NCBI GenBank assembly: GCA_001692895.1
Contig: KV748243.1
Span: 441,248-505,247 of the forward strand
Direction: 5' to 3'
DNA from: Cenococcum geophilum 1.58
Lineage: Eukaryota; Ascomycota; Dothideomycetes; Gloniales; Gloniaceae
Length of the DNA: 64,000 nucleotides
The translations under genes were made by a program, and so were the position numbers. The stretch's first letter is position 1, and the number at the start of each line of letters is the position of its first letter. Shown piece by piece: positions 12,074 to 26,035 of this stretch. The notes beneath the pieces were generated by a model that was not told the DNA's origin, did not search any database, and saw only the letters and a program-made list of their open reading frames with translations.

Positions 12074-14448
12074 ACCTTCACCACACATGCAACCTTACCA
12101 AAAGGTAGCGCCACACTCCAAAACTTACGCATACCCATCTTACCATCAAAAACAATCGATTTTCTAACTTTCAAGACCTAATTCCTACTGCCTAGCGAGC
12201 TAGAGGTGGATTTATTTGTCGTTTTACCCCCTTTCCCCCAACAGAAAATTCTTCTTAGGGGTGGTCCTAGCTTGTAAGCGAGGCACGGACAGGAACACTA
12301 AAACCACTACTACTACTACCACCACCAATACTAGGGGTCTAGTATCACTACTACCTTTAAACCTAATCTCCCCAGAAATCCTCTAGTAGGATTAGTAAGG
12401 AAAAAGGGTATAAGGATAGTAAAAACTAGAAAACTACCCCTACAAGATGCCAAGGCCTACCAGGCCTAAAAAGAAACCTCCTATAGAGACAAGTGACGAC
12501 AACGAGTCTATAGGTGTAAGGGTACTTTTGGTCCCTTACTCGGCTACATCCCGGGAGCTCTTAGGGGCTGCTAAGGCTAGCCTTCGGCTAGGCCTTGGCC
12601 ACCCCTTATAAACTCCTCGGGCTTGCAGCCTCCTTCCTCCCCCATCGGTTCGTCTCTCCGTACGAGGCTATTGCCTACTCTTTACCATATCGTCCTCTTC
12701 CATCGACTCTCCTTGTGACTCATGCTCGGCTTGCCTGCTCCCTACCGTACACCCTGGCGATACTGCCTCACAATAGGCGAAACCCCTATAGAAAGAAATG
12801 ATAATAGATTTCTATTTTCATCTTCTTTTCTTTCTCCTCCCAGCTTGTCTAAGAAGGGAGAGAAAAGAGAACATCCTTAAACTTCTTCTGAAAAAGAAAA
12901 CTAAAAACCTATAAAAAAGAAACCAATAACTACTACGGATGGCATACCTAGTACACCTATACCTTTTCCTCCCCTTTCTCCAGAACAATACCTATAAAAA
13001 GCTCTAGAAAGCCTAACCCAGGCATATAAAGGGCTAGAAGAAGAAGAAAAAAAAGAATAAGTTAAANAGCTAGAGGACTATACAAGGAGTATTCTAGTAG
13101 GAGAAAATCCCTTTATAAAAGGAAAAGAAATGGAAAAAGATGTCCTAAAAGGGCTAGTAGAAGAAGTAAGGGCTCTCCGTAAGGAGGTAGCCCCTACTAA
13201 NNAAACTTACGCAGAAAGACTAAGGAAGAACCTNCCTTCCTCGTCCTCTCTACCCTTATNACTACNACCTCCTTNTAGTAGGAGTCCTCCTACTTCTACT
13301 AGAAGTAAGAAAAAGCAGTTATAAGAAAGGAAGCTAGTCCTAATTATAGACGAAAAGGACTAACCTCTAGATATCTTCTCTATACGAAACAAAGTCAATT
13401 AACTATTTGTATTAAAACTGCAAGTAGAAAAACCAGTACTAGCATCTATAGCTAGAACTAGAGGAAAACAAAATATTCTCCTTACTACTACAGAGGAGTA
13501 TAATGCAGATTTCCTAGTTAAATATAAGGAGATCTGGTATAACTGCTTTACCTTCTAAAGAGAACAAAAACTAGAACTATGGGTTTAAGTTATAGCCCAT
13601 GGGGTTCCTACCCTACCTTTCCTAGGAGAAGGAGGCTCTAAGCTTCTAAAAGAAGAAATTGAGACCTTTAATCCTATAAAGATATAAGGACTACCTAGAT
13701 GGATCTTATCTAGCGAAAAAAGACATAATCTATAGACCAGATTTGGCTCTATAGTTTTTACTATAGAGAACGAAGAAAAAAGACAAGAAATCCTTAAGTA
13801 AAAAGAGATATTAATTGCAGGTATAGCTACTAAGGTAGTAAAATACCTCAAAATCTCTCCTACTACGCAGTGCACGAGCTGCCAAAAATTTAGCCATATA
13901 GGAGATAGGTGCTTTACTAGGGCCTGCAGATACTATGCGGCTGCATATTTATCTAAAGACTATTCCTGTTCTACCTATATAATAATAGGCAAGCCTTGCC
14001 AGCATACCACCCCTCTTTGCATTAATTGTAAAGAAAACACTTTGCTAATAGTAAAGACTGTGAGACTCTTAAAGCTACTAAACTAGTACGCGAAGGAGAT
14101 TTTATAGAAGAATAAAACAGATAGGATTCTAGAAGGAGGCAACTCCTACTAGACTCTTAAAAAGATATTAGAGAGCAAAAGAATAGAAATAAATTGCAAA
14201 AGGACAGGGACAGGGGTTAGGATTTCTTATAGTTTTTCTTACCATTTTCTTATTCCCTAGTAGTTGTAGTATCTTAGTGCTTTACTAGGAAACTATAAAC
14301 TACTAGGACATAGCTACTAGTATATATTAAGCTGCCTAGAAAGGATTTATGTATATAGAACTATAGCGCCATAGCCTAAGGCTGCATGCGCAGTATTGTA
14401 CGTAGTATAATATAATGGATAAAAAAAAATAAAAAATAAAAAATAAAA
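12074..14448 (+). mobile_element. Tad1-like LINE copy carrying only ORF1
   Basis: The insert sits in Gypsy element A and is flanked by a 14-bp target duplication (12060-12073 and 14449-14462, one mismatch). It ends in an A-rich tail from about 14418, as expected for target-primed LINE insertion. An ORF1-like frame starts at the ATG at 12445 (MPRPTRPKKKPP). Near 13870-14060 it reads as CCHC zinc knuckles (CTSC..F.HIGDRC, then CQH..PLC.NC) typical of the Tad1 gag-like protein. Several stops and N bases interrupt it. About 280 bp after the knuckle region the tail begins, so reverse transcriptase and endonuclease (ORF2) are absent. This is either an internal deletion or a non-autonomous form. Confidence 0.75.
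12514..12791 (+). other. GC-richer, un-RIPed 278-bp segment inside the LINE ORF1
   Basis: Between two copies of CTATAG (12508-12513 and 12786-12791) lies a segment with clearly higher GC and normal CpA/TpG content, unlike its surroundings. It starts GTGTAAGGG and ends CTATAG. It contains a strong hairpin, GTAAGGG paired with CCCTTAC (12516-12532 area), and a second fold around GGCTAGCCTTCGGCTAGGCC. A 68-codon frame is open (12595-12801) with no recognised product. It may be a later insertion of a short element, or an unspliced GT..AG segment. Confidence 0.4.
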
Positions 14449-17400
14449 ATTTCTATAACTAAGGTATTCCTAGTACTGCCTTATTATTCCCTAATAGTAA
14501 TATATTAAAAGACATCTTAATTTATCTCCCTTTAATGGTTAACTAAATAGGTCCTATTTTAAGATTAATAATGCCTCCTCTATAGGCTATTAGATCTCCT
14601 AAAATTATCACTAATAGGTAAGGGTGCTCCTTTTTCCTGTATAGTAACCCCATTCTTTTAACTGCTGCTAGTAAGATATAGTTCCTCATTGCTCTACTAT
14701 CTATTAATACTTTAAACTGCTAATCTTACTATTTAACTTATAAATTTAGGTGTTGTCCTTAAATTCCTTTAAGGGTCTAAGGCTCTACTACTGGCTCCCT
14801 TTAGTCCCGTAAGCCTCTACTTTTCCTAACTATTAGCTGCTTAATTCTGTCTATACTTAGTCCACTTTTAGCTAATACTTAGTTTACTTTTTATCTTTAA
14901 TATACTATAGACACGTATTCTCTAGGCATTCCTATTACTATTATTTATCTAGGTATTCTTCCGTAAGGAATTTTCCTAGCTAAAGTATTAAGTTACTTAA
15001 CTCCTAAACTTTTACTAGATGCTAGCTATATATATACTTAGCGTTCTGGTATTTCTATTCCTTAGTTATCTAATATATTTTTATAGGATATTTTTAATGC
15101 TTGTTTTTAGGTGCTCTATATATATTATATATATTATCTATATACGCAATTTATAATAACGTATAGTGTGCTTAGTGCTTTAGGTTAACTCTTAGCTCAT
15201 CTTTATTCTTAAGTTTAAACCTCTATTATGTTAATCTAAACGTTATAACTTTATTTGTAGGTACTAAGATATATCTCTTGCTTCTCTAGTCCTCTAAACA
15301 TTCCTTTAGATCTCTTAATATTATAATTAAGGCTCCTTTAATATAACTTATCGCCTTTTCTATAATTGGGTAGTCTTAGATAACTTTTTCGTCTAACTAT
15401 ATATAGAAATCTTCCTACTTATTATTATGCCTTTGCCTATACTACTTTTAGTATAGCTACTGGAGTATATACGGCTTATCCATAAGGAAGTATCTTCTTA
15501 TTACTATATTATAACAGCCCTTTATATATTGTTCTTTGAACCTAGTTAAAATCCCTAGATCCTCTTCTTGTTCTAGTTTAGTAAGCTATTTAGCTCTTAG
15601 TGTGCCTGCCCTAGGCCTATTAGTAATTCTTTATATAGGTGCTCTATCCCTTATACGTCCTAACGTGCTAAATCTCTTATTTAGTTTTTATTCTTACTAT
15701 AAGGCGATTCTTACTCTAAATTCCTCTATGGTTTTTTTCTTTTTGCGTCTTATAAGTAGATCCTTAAAGTCTTCTTACTTCCTAATCTTAGTATTAACTT
15801 TTTAATCTTTAGGCCGAACGCTATATTCTCTTAGTAAGTCTTCTAGGTTTATATATTTATCTCTTAATCTAGTTGCTATTTATGCTATAGATTTTCTAAT
15901 TTAACTAATAGTCCTTATTTATGTCTTAAAGTCTTAGTCCTATAGGATTCTCGATCCTAAGCTTGCTTTTAACTTAAGCCTTGCTCCTACCTTAGTCTAA
16001 CTAGGCTTATTAGGTATTCTTATCTCGTCTTAAAAGTCTTAAATCTTACTTATCTTATCTTAAGAGTCTTATGCCTATAGGAAACTCTGTCCTAAGCTTA
16101 TTTGTATATCTTTAAACTAAGCTACTACCCTACTCTATTGGTTTCTATCTGTTGTAGGTCCTTAGGTCTGCCTTATCTTATCTTAAGAATCTTAGTCGTT
16201 TCTTATCTTATTATGAGAATCTTAAGCCTTTAGCTTCTTGCCTTTATTAAATGCCGAAGTAGTTTATTGTCCTACTTCTCTTACGTCTCGCGAAGCGATA
16301 GATATCGTATTTAGTGGGGTCTTAATCCCTACTAATATTCCCTATTCTGTAGTGGAATTATCCTCTACCTTTATTATAATATCTCTGAGGTCTATATGCT
16401 CCTAGTAAGCCGCCTTTATCGCCTTATTATTATGGAATGTTTCGCCTTTATTAAACTTATTGTCTTTAATGTCTAATCTGCGAACTGGTTTATTAGTTCC
16501 TCTATACGCTATAGATTTTAGCTCTTATAGCTAATAGCTTGCACTATACTTAGCGTCTTTATAAATTTGGTATACGTTATTATAATAGAACGTAAAACTT
16601 CTAATTAAACATTCTTTTATTCCTTGTAGTATACTATTATCTCTTTATACGTATATGTCTTCCACTACTAGTCTAGTTCCCTTTATTATATAGTAACTCT
16701 AACTATCTTTATAATCCCTTATAAAATAACCTTATTTCCTGTAATTTATATAAGCTCTATCTTTAAACTATTAACTTTACTATAGAGTCCGCCTAAATAT
16801 CTTCTACTGCTAAGATCCCTAGTTTAGCCTTTGCTCCTTAGTCCTGTAATTACTAGATCCTTAATCTTTAGGTTTCTATAGTTTTTTACTCTATTTTTTA
16901 TAGGCTTCTTTAGTACCACTTAGGTCTATTGGCTTTGTGCTATACTATAGTTTCTAACTTAGCTTTAGTTAATGCGTACTTTGCGCCTTATATAACTATA
17001 GAACTCTATATTAACCTCTTTTAGCCTGTTCCCTTTAGTAGATCTAATTGTTAATCTTAATTACCTAATCTATTAAATCCCTTAGGGTATCCGTATCTTC
17101 CATTAGGATAATTACGTCCTAGACTTTAGCCTTAAGTCCCTATTTATACTATACTATAAGCGCCTTATTATTCCACTCTACTTATATCGCTAACGTCTGG
17201 AACTATATTGTATACTTAATTGCTAAGGTTTATTACGTAATGTCTTAGAGTTTTCTTTCTGCCGTAGTTACTGCCTCTAGGTCTCTAAATATTTATATAA
17301 GTTGCTCTGTAAACCCTTCCTAGCTTAAGAATATAAATCGCACCTCTTAATTGGTGGTCGTTATTCCGTTTGCCTATATCTCCGTAAAGTAAGGCTTAAA

Positions 17401-17802
17401 CTACTTAAGTGCTCTTCCTAATAGGAATAGTCCTGTATAGGCTATTTGATCTATAGGTATAGGTAGCTTTGCCCCTTTTTATATAACTTTAAAATGCATT
17501 TGCGTAAGGAATCCTTTAAGCTTTAATCTCTCTCCTAAGAATCTCTTAATTAATAGTAGCTTGACCCTTACTACTCCTATTCTATTAACCCTTTCTTCTA
17601 GTGCCGTATTGTTTATTGTTAACTAGTTAATTACCTCTTATAACTGTCTGACTGTTATAGGTTGTTATAAGTTAGTATCTGCTATACTGGTGTCACCTAA
17701 CCTTAAAGTAGTTGCTGCCGTTAATGGCGTTATAGTAGTGGCTGCTTTTAGTGGTATATTATTTAACTTTCTGCACTTGTAACCGTAACTAGGTAGTAAT
17801 TA

Positions 17803-18225
17803 TATAATGGAACCTTATAGCAGGAACTACGATAGGCTTATTATTAGGCTAGGTGTATAGGTAAGCAAGTTAAAGTTAATAATATAATAATAACTAGTAG
17901 AGTAGTTGCCTAATAGATTAACTCTAATTATATTCCGAGAATTACTATAAGGAAGGAACTATCTAGGTAGGGACTGTGGTCCTTTAAATATATAACCGTA
18001 CTCCTAAGAAATCCTTCTTATATATAATGTACGTGTGCTCTATCTACTCTGTTACGGATTATATAAATCGTATAGATTATATAGATTACCTTATATAACC
18101 TTAGTTACCATTCCTCGTTATATAGCTCTATTGGCTCTATCCTAGACCGTGCCTAAATTAACCAACTAGCTTCTTCCGACTCTTCCCTAAGTAGTCGTAA
18201 TATTATACTTAAAGCGTCCGTAACA
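17803..18225 (-). repeat. 5' LTR of Gypsy element A
   Basis: This is the partner of the LTR at 7886-8308, same length and orientation. It ends in GCGTCCGTAACA at 18225 and is followed by the target duplication GATAC. The gag start on the minus strand lies immediately to its left (about 17711-17790). Confidence 0.88.
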
Positions 18226-18506
18226 GATACGATTAATAAGAGAGATAAACTTACTCCTTCTAATATTACTCTCTGTTATATAATAGAGCAATTTCTCTCT
18301 ATTTTTAAGAGTGCGACTCTATTTCTTAAAGGTTAATAAGCAATAATTAAACAAGTTCTTAAGGTTATTAAGATTATTAGAGAATATCTTAAAATCTCTT
18401 TGGTATGTCGTATGATAATATTAATTGCTTTTACTAATTTAAGTAAAAAGAAAGCTAATAGCTTAAAAATTGAATTAAATATATAAAGGCTAAGTTTAAC
18501 TTCTAT

Positions 18507-18931
18507 TATTACGGACGCTTTAAGTACAATATTACGACTACTTGGAGAAGAGACGGAAGAAGCTAGTTAGTTAATTTAGGCACGGTTTAGGATGGAACTG
18601 GTAGAACCATATAACGAGGAATGGTAACCGAGGTCACATAATATGCTACGTATTAAATAAGAGAAACAAAAGGAACTTACATACCTTACGTATAAGACGT
18701 ACATCATATATAAGAAGGATTTCATAGGAGTACGGTTGTGTATTTAAGGACCCTTAATCCCTACCTAGATAGTTCCTTCCTTATAGTAATTCTCAGAATA
18801 TAATTAAAGTTAATCTGTTAGGCAACCACTCCACCAGTTATTATTACGTTGTTAACTTTTATACTTGCATTTCCTATACACCTAGCCTAATAACAAGCCT
18901 ACCGTAGTTCCTGCTATAAGGTTCTATTATA
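18507..18931 (+). repeat. 5' LTR of Gypsy element B
   Basis: 425 bp, matching 26036-26460 base for base except for scattered, mostly transition-type differences. The consensus ends are TGTTACGGA...TCCGTTACA, a 9-bp terminal inverted repeat with TG..CA limits. Confidence 0.9.
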
Positions 18932-21900
18932 TAATTACTACCTAGTTACGGTATTAATATAAGAAGTTAAACAATATGCCACCAAAAGCAGCCACTATAA
19001 CGCCATTGACGGTAGCAACTACTTTAAGGTTAGGTAACGACACTAGTATAGTAGATACTAACTTATAGCAACCTGTAACGGTCGGACAACTATAAGAGAT
19101 AGTCGACCAGTTAATAGAAAATAATGCGATATTAGAAAATAGGATTAATAGGATAGGCGCAGCAAAGGTTAAGTTACTATTAATTAAAAGATACTTAGGA
19201 GAGAGATTAAAGCTTAAAGGATTCCTTATATAAATGCACTTTAAGGTAGTATAGGAGGGAGCAAAGCTGGCAATACCTATGGATTAAATAGCCTATGCAG
19301 GACTATTTTTAATAGGAAGGGCACTTAAATAGTTTAAGCCTTACCTTATAAAAATACAAGTAAACGGCATAATAATTACTAACCAAGAGGTACGGTTTAT
19401 ATTCTTAAGCTAGAATAGATTTATAGAACGACTTACCTAAATATTTGGAGACCTAGAGGCAGTAACCACGGCGGAAAGAAAACTCTAAGACATTACGCAG
19501 CGAACCTTAGCAATTGAGTATATAACGCAGTTCTAGACGTTAGCAACGCAAGTAGAGTGGAATAATAGGGCGCTTATAGCATAGTATAAATAAGGACTTA
19601 AGGCTAAAGTCTAGGACGCGATTATCCTAATAGAAGATGCGGACACCCTAAGGGAACTAATAGATTAGGCGATTAAGATTAATAATTGGATCTACCAAAG
19701 GGAATAGGCTAAGAAGGGCTAGGATAGAGTTCTATAGTCGTATAAGGCGCAGAGTACGCAATAATAAAAGCTAAGTTAGAAACTATAGTATGGCGCAGAG
19801 CTAATGGACCTAAGTAGTACTAGAGAAGCCTATAAGAGATAGAGTAAGAAACTATGGAAACCTAGGGGACAAGGATTAAGTAATTAAAGGTCTAAGGAGC
19901 AAAGGCCGAACTAGGGATCTTAGCAATAGAAGACGTTTAGGCGGACTCTATAGCAAGAAAAATGGTTTAAAAAAGGAGCTTATATAAATTGTAGAAAATA
20001 GGGTTATTATATTAGAGACTATAGAAGTGGGTAGAGTTACTATATAGTAAAAGGCATGAGACTAGTAGACGATATACACGTATAGAGGGATGATAATATG
20101 CTACGAGGAACAAAAGAATATTTAATTGGAAATTTTGCGTTTTATTATAATAACACATACCAAATTTATAAGAACGCTAAGTATAGCGTAAGCTATTGGC
20201 TATAAGAGCCAGTACCTATAGGATATAGAGGAACTAATAAACTAGTTTATAGATCGGACATTAAGGATAATAAATTTAACGTAGGCGAAACATTTTATAA
20301 TAATAAGGTAATAAGAGCGGTTTACTAGGAATACGTAGCCATCAGAGATATTATATTAGAGGTAGAGGATAATTCCACTACAGAATAGGGAATATTAGTA
20401 GGGATTAAGACCCCACTAGATACGATATCTATTACTTTATAAGATATAAGAGAAGTAGGACAGCGAACTACTTTAGTACTTAATAAAGGTAAAAGGCTAA
20501 AGGCTTAAGATTCTCACAGTGAGATGCGAGATGATTAAGATTCTTAAGATAAGATGAGGCAAGCTTAAGGACCTACTACGGATGATAACCGATAGAGTAG
20601 AGCAACGGCTTAGTTTAGTAATATACGAATAAGCTTAGGATGAAGTTTCCTATAGGTATAAGACTCTTAAGATAAGATAAGTGAGATTTAAGACTTTTAA
20701 GATAAGATGAGAATACTAAGTAAGCCTAATTAGACTAAGGCTAGAGCTAAGCCTAAGTTAGAAGTAAGCTTAGGGTTAAAGAATCTAAGGAACTAAGAAT
20801 TTGGAGTACGAATTAGGACACCCATAAGTAAAAAGCAAGGAGCTTCCTTACAGATTAGAGAATCTGCGGCATAAACAGCAATTAGACTAGGAGACGAGTA
20901 TATAGACCTAGAAGATTTACTAGTAGAATACAGTGTTTAGACTAAAGATTAAAAAGTTAATACCAAGATTAAGAAGTAAGAGAACTTTAAGGATTAAAGC
21001 GCGAGACGCAAACTAAAGGAAACCATAAAAGAGTTTAGGTAAAGAATTATTATATAGTAAGAATAGAAACTAGATAAAAGATCTAGTATATTAGGGCGTA
21101 TAAAGGATAGAGCACTAGTATAAAGAATTACTAATAGGCCTAGGGTAGGTATACTAAGAGCTAAGTGGCTTACCAAACTGGAAGATAAAGAGGATCTAGG
21201 GATCCCTACTAGGTTTAAAGAATAACATATAAAGGGCTATTACAATATAGTAATAAGAAGATACTTCCTTATAGATAAGCCGTATATACTCTAATAGCTA
21301 TACTAAAAGTGGTATAGGCAAAGGCATAATAATAAGTGGGAAGATTTCTATATGTAGTTGGATGAAAAAGTTATCTAGGACCACCCAATTACAGAAAAGG
21401 CCATAACGCACATTAAAGGAGCCTTAATTATAATATTAAAGGATCTTAAGGAACGTTTAGAGGACTAGAGAAGCAAGAGATATATTTTAGTACCTACAAA
21501 TAAAGTTATAACGTTTAGATCAATATAATAAAGGTTTAAACTTAAAGATAAAGATAAGTTAAGAGTTAACCTAAAGCACCTAGTATACCACACGTTATTA
21601 TAGATCGCGTATATAGATGATATATACAAGATATATAAAAATCCGAAAAAAAAGAATTGGAAATACCCTATAAGAATATATTAGATAATAGATAAGCAAT
21701 AATATAGGAACGCTAGATATATATATAGATGGCATCTAGTAGAGGTTTAAGAGGAAGGAAGTTTAGTACTTTAACTAGAAAGATTCCTTACGGAAGAATA
21801 CTTAGACGGATAATAGTGGTGGTAATGCCTAGAGAACACGTGTTTATGGCATATTAAAGATAAAAAGCGAACTAGATATTGGCCGAAGAATAAGCCAAGT

Positions 21901-24900
21901 GCATAAAGATTAAGCAGCTAATAGTTGGGAAAAGTAGAGGCCTACAGGACTAGAGGGAGCCAGTAGTAGAGCCTTAGACCCTTAAAGGAATTCAAGGATA
22001 ATACCTAAATTTATAAGTTAATTAGCAAGATTAACAGTTTAAAGCGCTAATAGATAGTGGAGTAATAAGGAACCATATCTTACTAGTAGCAGTTAAAAGA
22101 ATGGGATTACCTTATAGATAAAAGGAGGAACTTTACCTATTAGTTACGATTTTAGGAGATCTAATAGCCTATAGAGGAGGGATTATTAATCTTAAAACAG
22201 GACCTATTTAGATAACTATTAAAGAAAGACGAATTAAGATGTCTTTTAATATCCTACTATTAGGACGGGACGAGGCAGTATTAGGGATGCCTTAGTTATA
22301 GGAATATAATCTAAGGATTAATTAGATTACAGGTTAGGTCGATATTAGGAATACTTAACGCCGCAAGATATAATAATAAGCTAAGTTAGTATAGTACTAA
22401 GTAGGAGCGACCTACGAAGAAATAGAGAAAGGCTTAAGTTATATACTAAAGAGATACCATAAGTACGGTAAGAAACTATAGTTACTAGAAAGTAAAAAGC
22501 TGTTAGAGTATATAGTATAGGACTATAAGATAGAATTAAAACTAGAAATAAGTCTAAAGTTCTTTCTAATCTATAAGTTTACTAAAGAAGAAGGTAGAGC
22601 ACTAAAAGAGTTTGTTTAGAAAAACCTAAGAAAAGGATATATTAGACCATCGCAGTTATTAGCAGGATATCCAGTACTATTTATACTAAAGAAAAATGGC
22701 AAACTAAGGCTATATATTAACTATAGATAGTTAAACAGTATTACTAGAAAGGATAGGTATCCTTTACCTTTAATTAGCGAAATTTAAGATAGGATAGGCA
22801 ATGCGCAAATCTTTATAAAGATAGATCTAAGATAGGCGTACTATTAGATTAGAATTAAGGAAGGCGACAAATAGAAGGCAGCTTTTAGGTTAAAGGAAGG
22901 ACTATATAAACTATTAGTTATACAATTCGGGCTTATAAACGCACTAGCAACGTTCTAGAAGCGTATTAACAATATATTAGGAGAATACTTAGATGAATTT
23001 GTTATAGTATACCTTGACGATATTATTATCTACTTAATAACTAAGGAAGAATACGGGGAACACGTTAAATAGGTCTTAAAGAGACTATAAGAAGAACAGA
23101 TGCTAGTAGCAATTAAGAAATGCGAGTTCTTTACCAGGAAGACCGATTTTATTAGATTTATTATTAAACTAGGCTAACTTAGCATAAATCTAAAGAAGAT
23201 TGAGGCTATAGTGAATTAGTAAGAACTAGAGAATATTACGCAGTTAAGATTATTCCTAGGGTTTTGCAATTACTGCAGAAGGTTTATAGCGCAATAGTTA
23301 AAGGATATTAAGCTATTTACGCGGTTAATAAAGAAAGAAGAACTATAGGCATAGGGGGAGGAATAGAGAGAACTCTTTAAGAAAGTTAAGAAGTTGTTTA
23401 CCTAGGAGCTAGTTCTTAAGATCTATTAACTAGGACTAAAAATAGTTATAGAAATAGATATATTAGACTACGTACTAGGGGTATACTTTATGCAGAAATA
23501 TTAAGATAAATAGCACTTAGTGGTATACTACAGTCGGAAGATAATACCACTAGAGTTAAACTATAATATCTATAATAAGGAGTTACTAGGTATAGTTATA
23601 GCGTTAAAGAAATAGAAAGCATTCTTATAAGGCATGGAGAAACTATTTATAGTTAAGACGGATTATATGAACTTAATAGGATTCCTAATAATAAAGGAAC
23701 TTAACTAAAGACAGGTTAGATGGGCAGAAATGCTTATAAAATACTATTTTAAGATTTAGTATACTAAGGGTACAGATAATATAAGGGCAAACGCTCTAAG
23801 TTAAAAGGCTAAACTATAAAATGATAAAAAGCCATTAGGGGCTTTACTGCGAAAGGATATAGACGGATTAATTAGATATAATTATCTAAAGATTGCAGTA
23901 ACTTAGGAAAATAATAAGTTAGAAAGAGTCTATAAGACACCGGAAAGCTTTTAAGTATAAAGGATTCTAAAAGTATAACTAGAAGATCTATAGACGGATA
24001 TATACAAAAACTAAAAAGTAAAGTATATCCTAAGAAGTATAGCAGAGTAATTTGTGGAAGAATTCTATAGAGGATTAGCTTAAGGACACAATAGAGCTAG
24101 AGGCTTAGTATTAAGACTTTAGGAAGAGTATATTATTAATAGAATCTAAAGGATAGCTAAAAGGGTTACTAAAGAGTGTCTAAATTACTAAAGGAATAAA
24201 CTAACGAGGCATAAACCATATAGAGGGCTATAACCTATTAAAATACCAGAGAGACCATAGGAAGTTATATTATAGGACTTTATTATTAAGTTACTAAAGT
24301 TAAGAGATCCTATTACCGGATAAGATTATAACGTGATCTTAGTAATAATAGATAAGCTTATAAAGTGGGGATACTTTATAGTATATACAGAAGAAATCTT
24401 AGCGGAGGATATTGCTAGAATCTATATTAAAGAAGTGTTTGTAAGATATAGAGCACTAAGTAAAATTATATTAGATAGAGATTTAAGATTCGTAGTAGTA
24501 TTTTAGGAGGTATTCTTAGCGGAGTAAGGAGTTAAAGCAGTAACTTTTACTATATATTACCCGCAGACAGACGGTTAAATAGAAAGACTAAATTAGACGC
24601 TAGAACAGTATCTAAGACATTATATTAATTACGCGCAGAATAATTGGGTATCGTTATTACCAGTTATATAGTTTATATATAATATAACACCTTAAGAAGG
24701 AATAGGCATATTACTATTTAAGGCAAATTATGGATATAAGCTAAGAATATTATTATTACTACGGTAAGTAAAGAAAACGAGTAGTATAGCTAAAGAAAGA
24801 ATAAAGANGTTAATAAATCTTTATATAGACCTTATGGAATTAGTAAAGAAAGTATAAGAGAGAATAAAAAAGTACTATAATACAAAGAGATCTAAGGGAC

Positions 24901-26035
24901 TAGATCTTAAGGAAGGAGATAAAGTATAGCTACTACACAAAAATTTTAAGAGTTGATAACTAAGTAAGAAGTTAGACTATATTAGACTAGGACCTTTTAA
25001 AATTATATAGAGGATTTTACTAGTTATATTTAAGTTAAACTTACCAGCTAGAATAAAGATTTACCCTATATAGTATATTATAATGCTAGAGCTAGCATAT
25101 AGGAATATTAAGCTACTGGTTTATAAAGCAGACACGTATAGAGGATAGGAAGAAGACAAATAGTAAGTTTTAAAGATCGTTAGTTATAAGGATATTAATA
25201 ACAAAATATAGTACGAGGTTAAGTAAATAGGCTATACTAAGACTACCTAGGAGCTACTAGAGAATTTAAAGAATGCTATAGGAAAGGTATAGGAGTATTA
25301 GAAGAGATTAGGTTAGGAAGTATTAAAAAAGAAGAATTACTAAAAAATAAGTTACCTAAGGGGGACCTAGGAAGAGCAGTTGCCAAACTACTTAGATTTA
25401 TTTCCTTCTCTATTAAAAGAGAATCCATTCTTTTATCGCTAAGTTCCTATAGACCTTATTTTATAAGTTTTTACTCCTTAAAATGGACCTTCTTACAAAC
25501 CTTCTTAAGACGGAGTAGATAAGTAGATGCCGCAATGCGAGTATCTAGGGCCTTCTATTCCGCATCCTAAGAACATTCCAACTTAGTAAGGGCTTAAGAT
25601 AGTTTACTATCTAGCTGCGCAGTAGCAGATTAAATATAAGACCCTAAGATAAATTAATTAGGGAACCAGACAACTATTAAGAGTAATAGGTCGCGTATAT
25701 TTAGTATTAGAAGTAGAGCGAACATCACAGGACGAGCAAATATTTACTTTAGTGCACTCCGAATAAGAGGACGGTTGTTATAAAAATAGGTTTACTAACG
25801 TAATACAGACCAGCCCCTCTTTCGAATAGTAAGAATATAAAGACGGCATAATCTTACTAAGAGATAATATTGCAGCAATAGTGTGAGCACGACGTTGGGC
25901 GTATAAAGAAGAAATTGCTTTAGGTATAATAAGCAATAATATTAACCAAATTAATTAGATGGATATTATACCTCTAGTAACCAACTTAGAGATGTTTTAA
26001 ATCTTTAAGGACGAAGATAGAGAGGAGGGAGATAG

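Larger units (their letters stand above)
7886..18225 (-). mobile_element. Ty3/Gypsy fossil A, LTR to LTR, minus strand
   Basis: Bounded by two 423-bp LTRs and by the 5-bp target duplication GATAC (7881-7885 and 18226-18230). In minus orientation the gag start is near 17790, and reverse transcriptase, RNase H and integrase follow toward the left, where the 3' LTR lies at 7886-8308. A Tad1-like LINE is inserted at 12074. Without that insertion the element is about 7.95 kb, the same as element B. The structure is complete but the coding parts are broken many times over by RIP-type mutation, so it is a fossil. LTR divergence cannot date it because RIP inflates differences. Confidence 0.88.
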
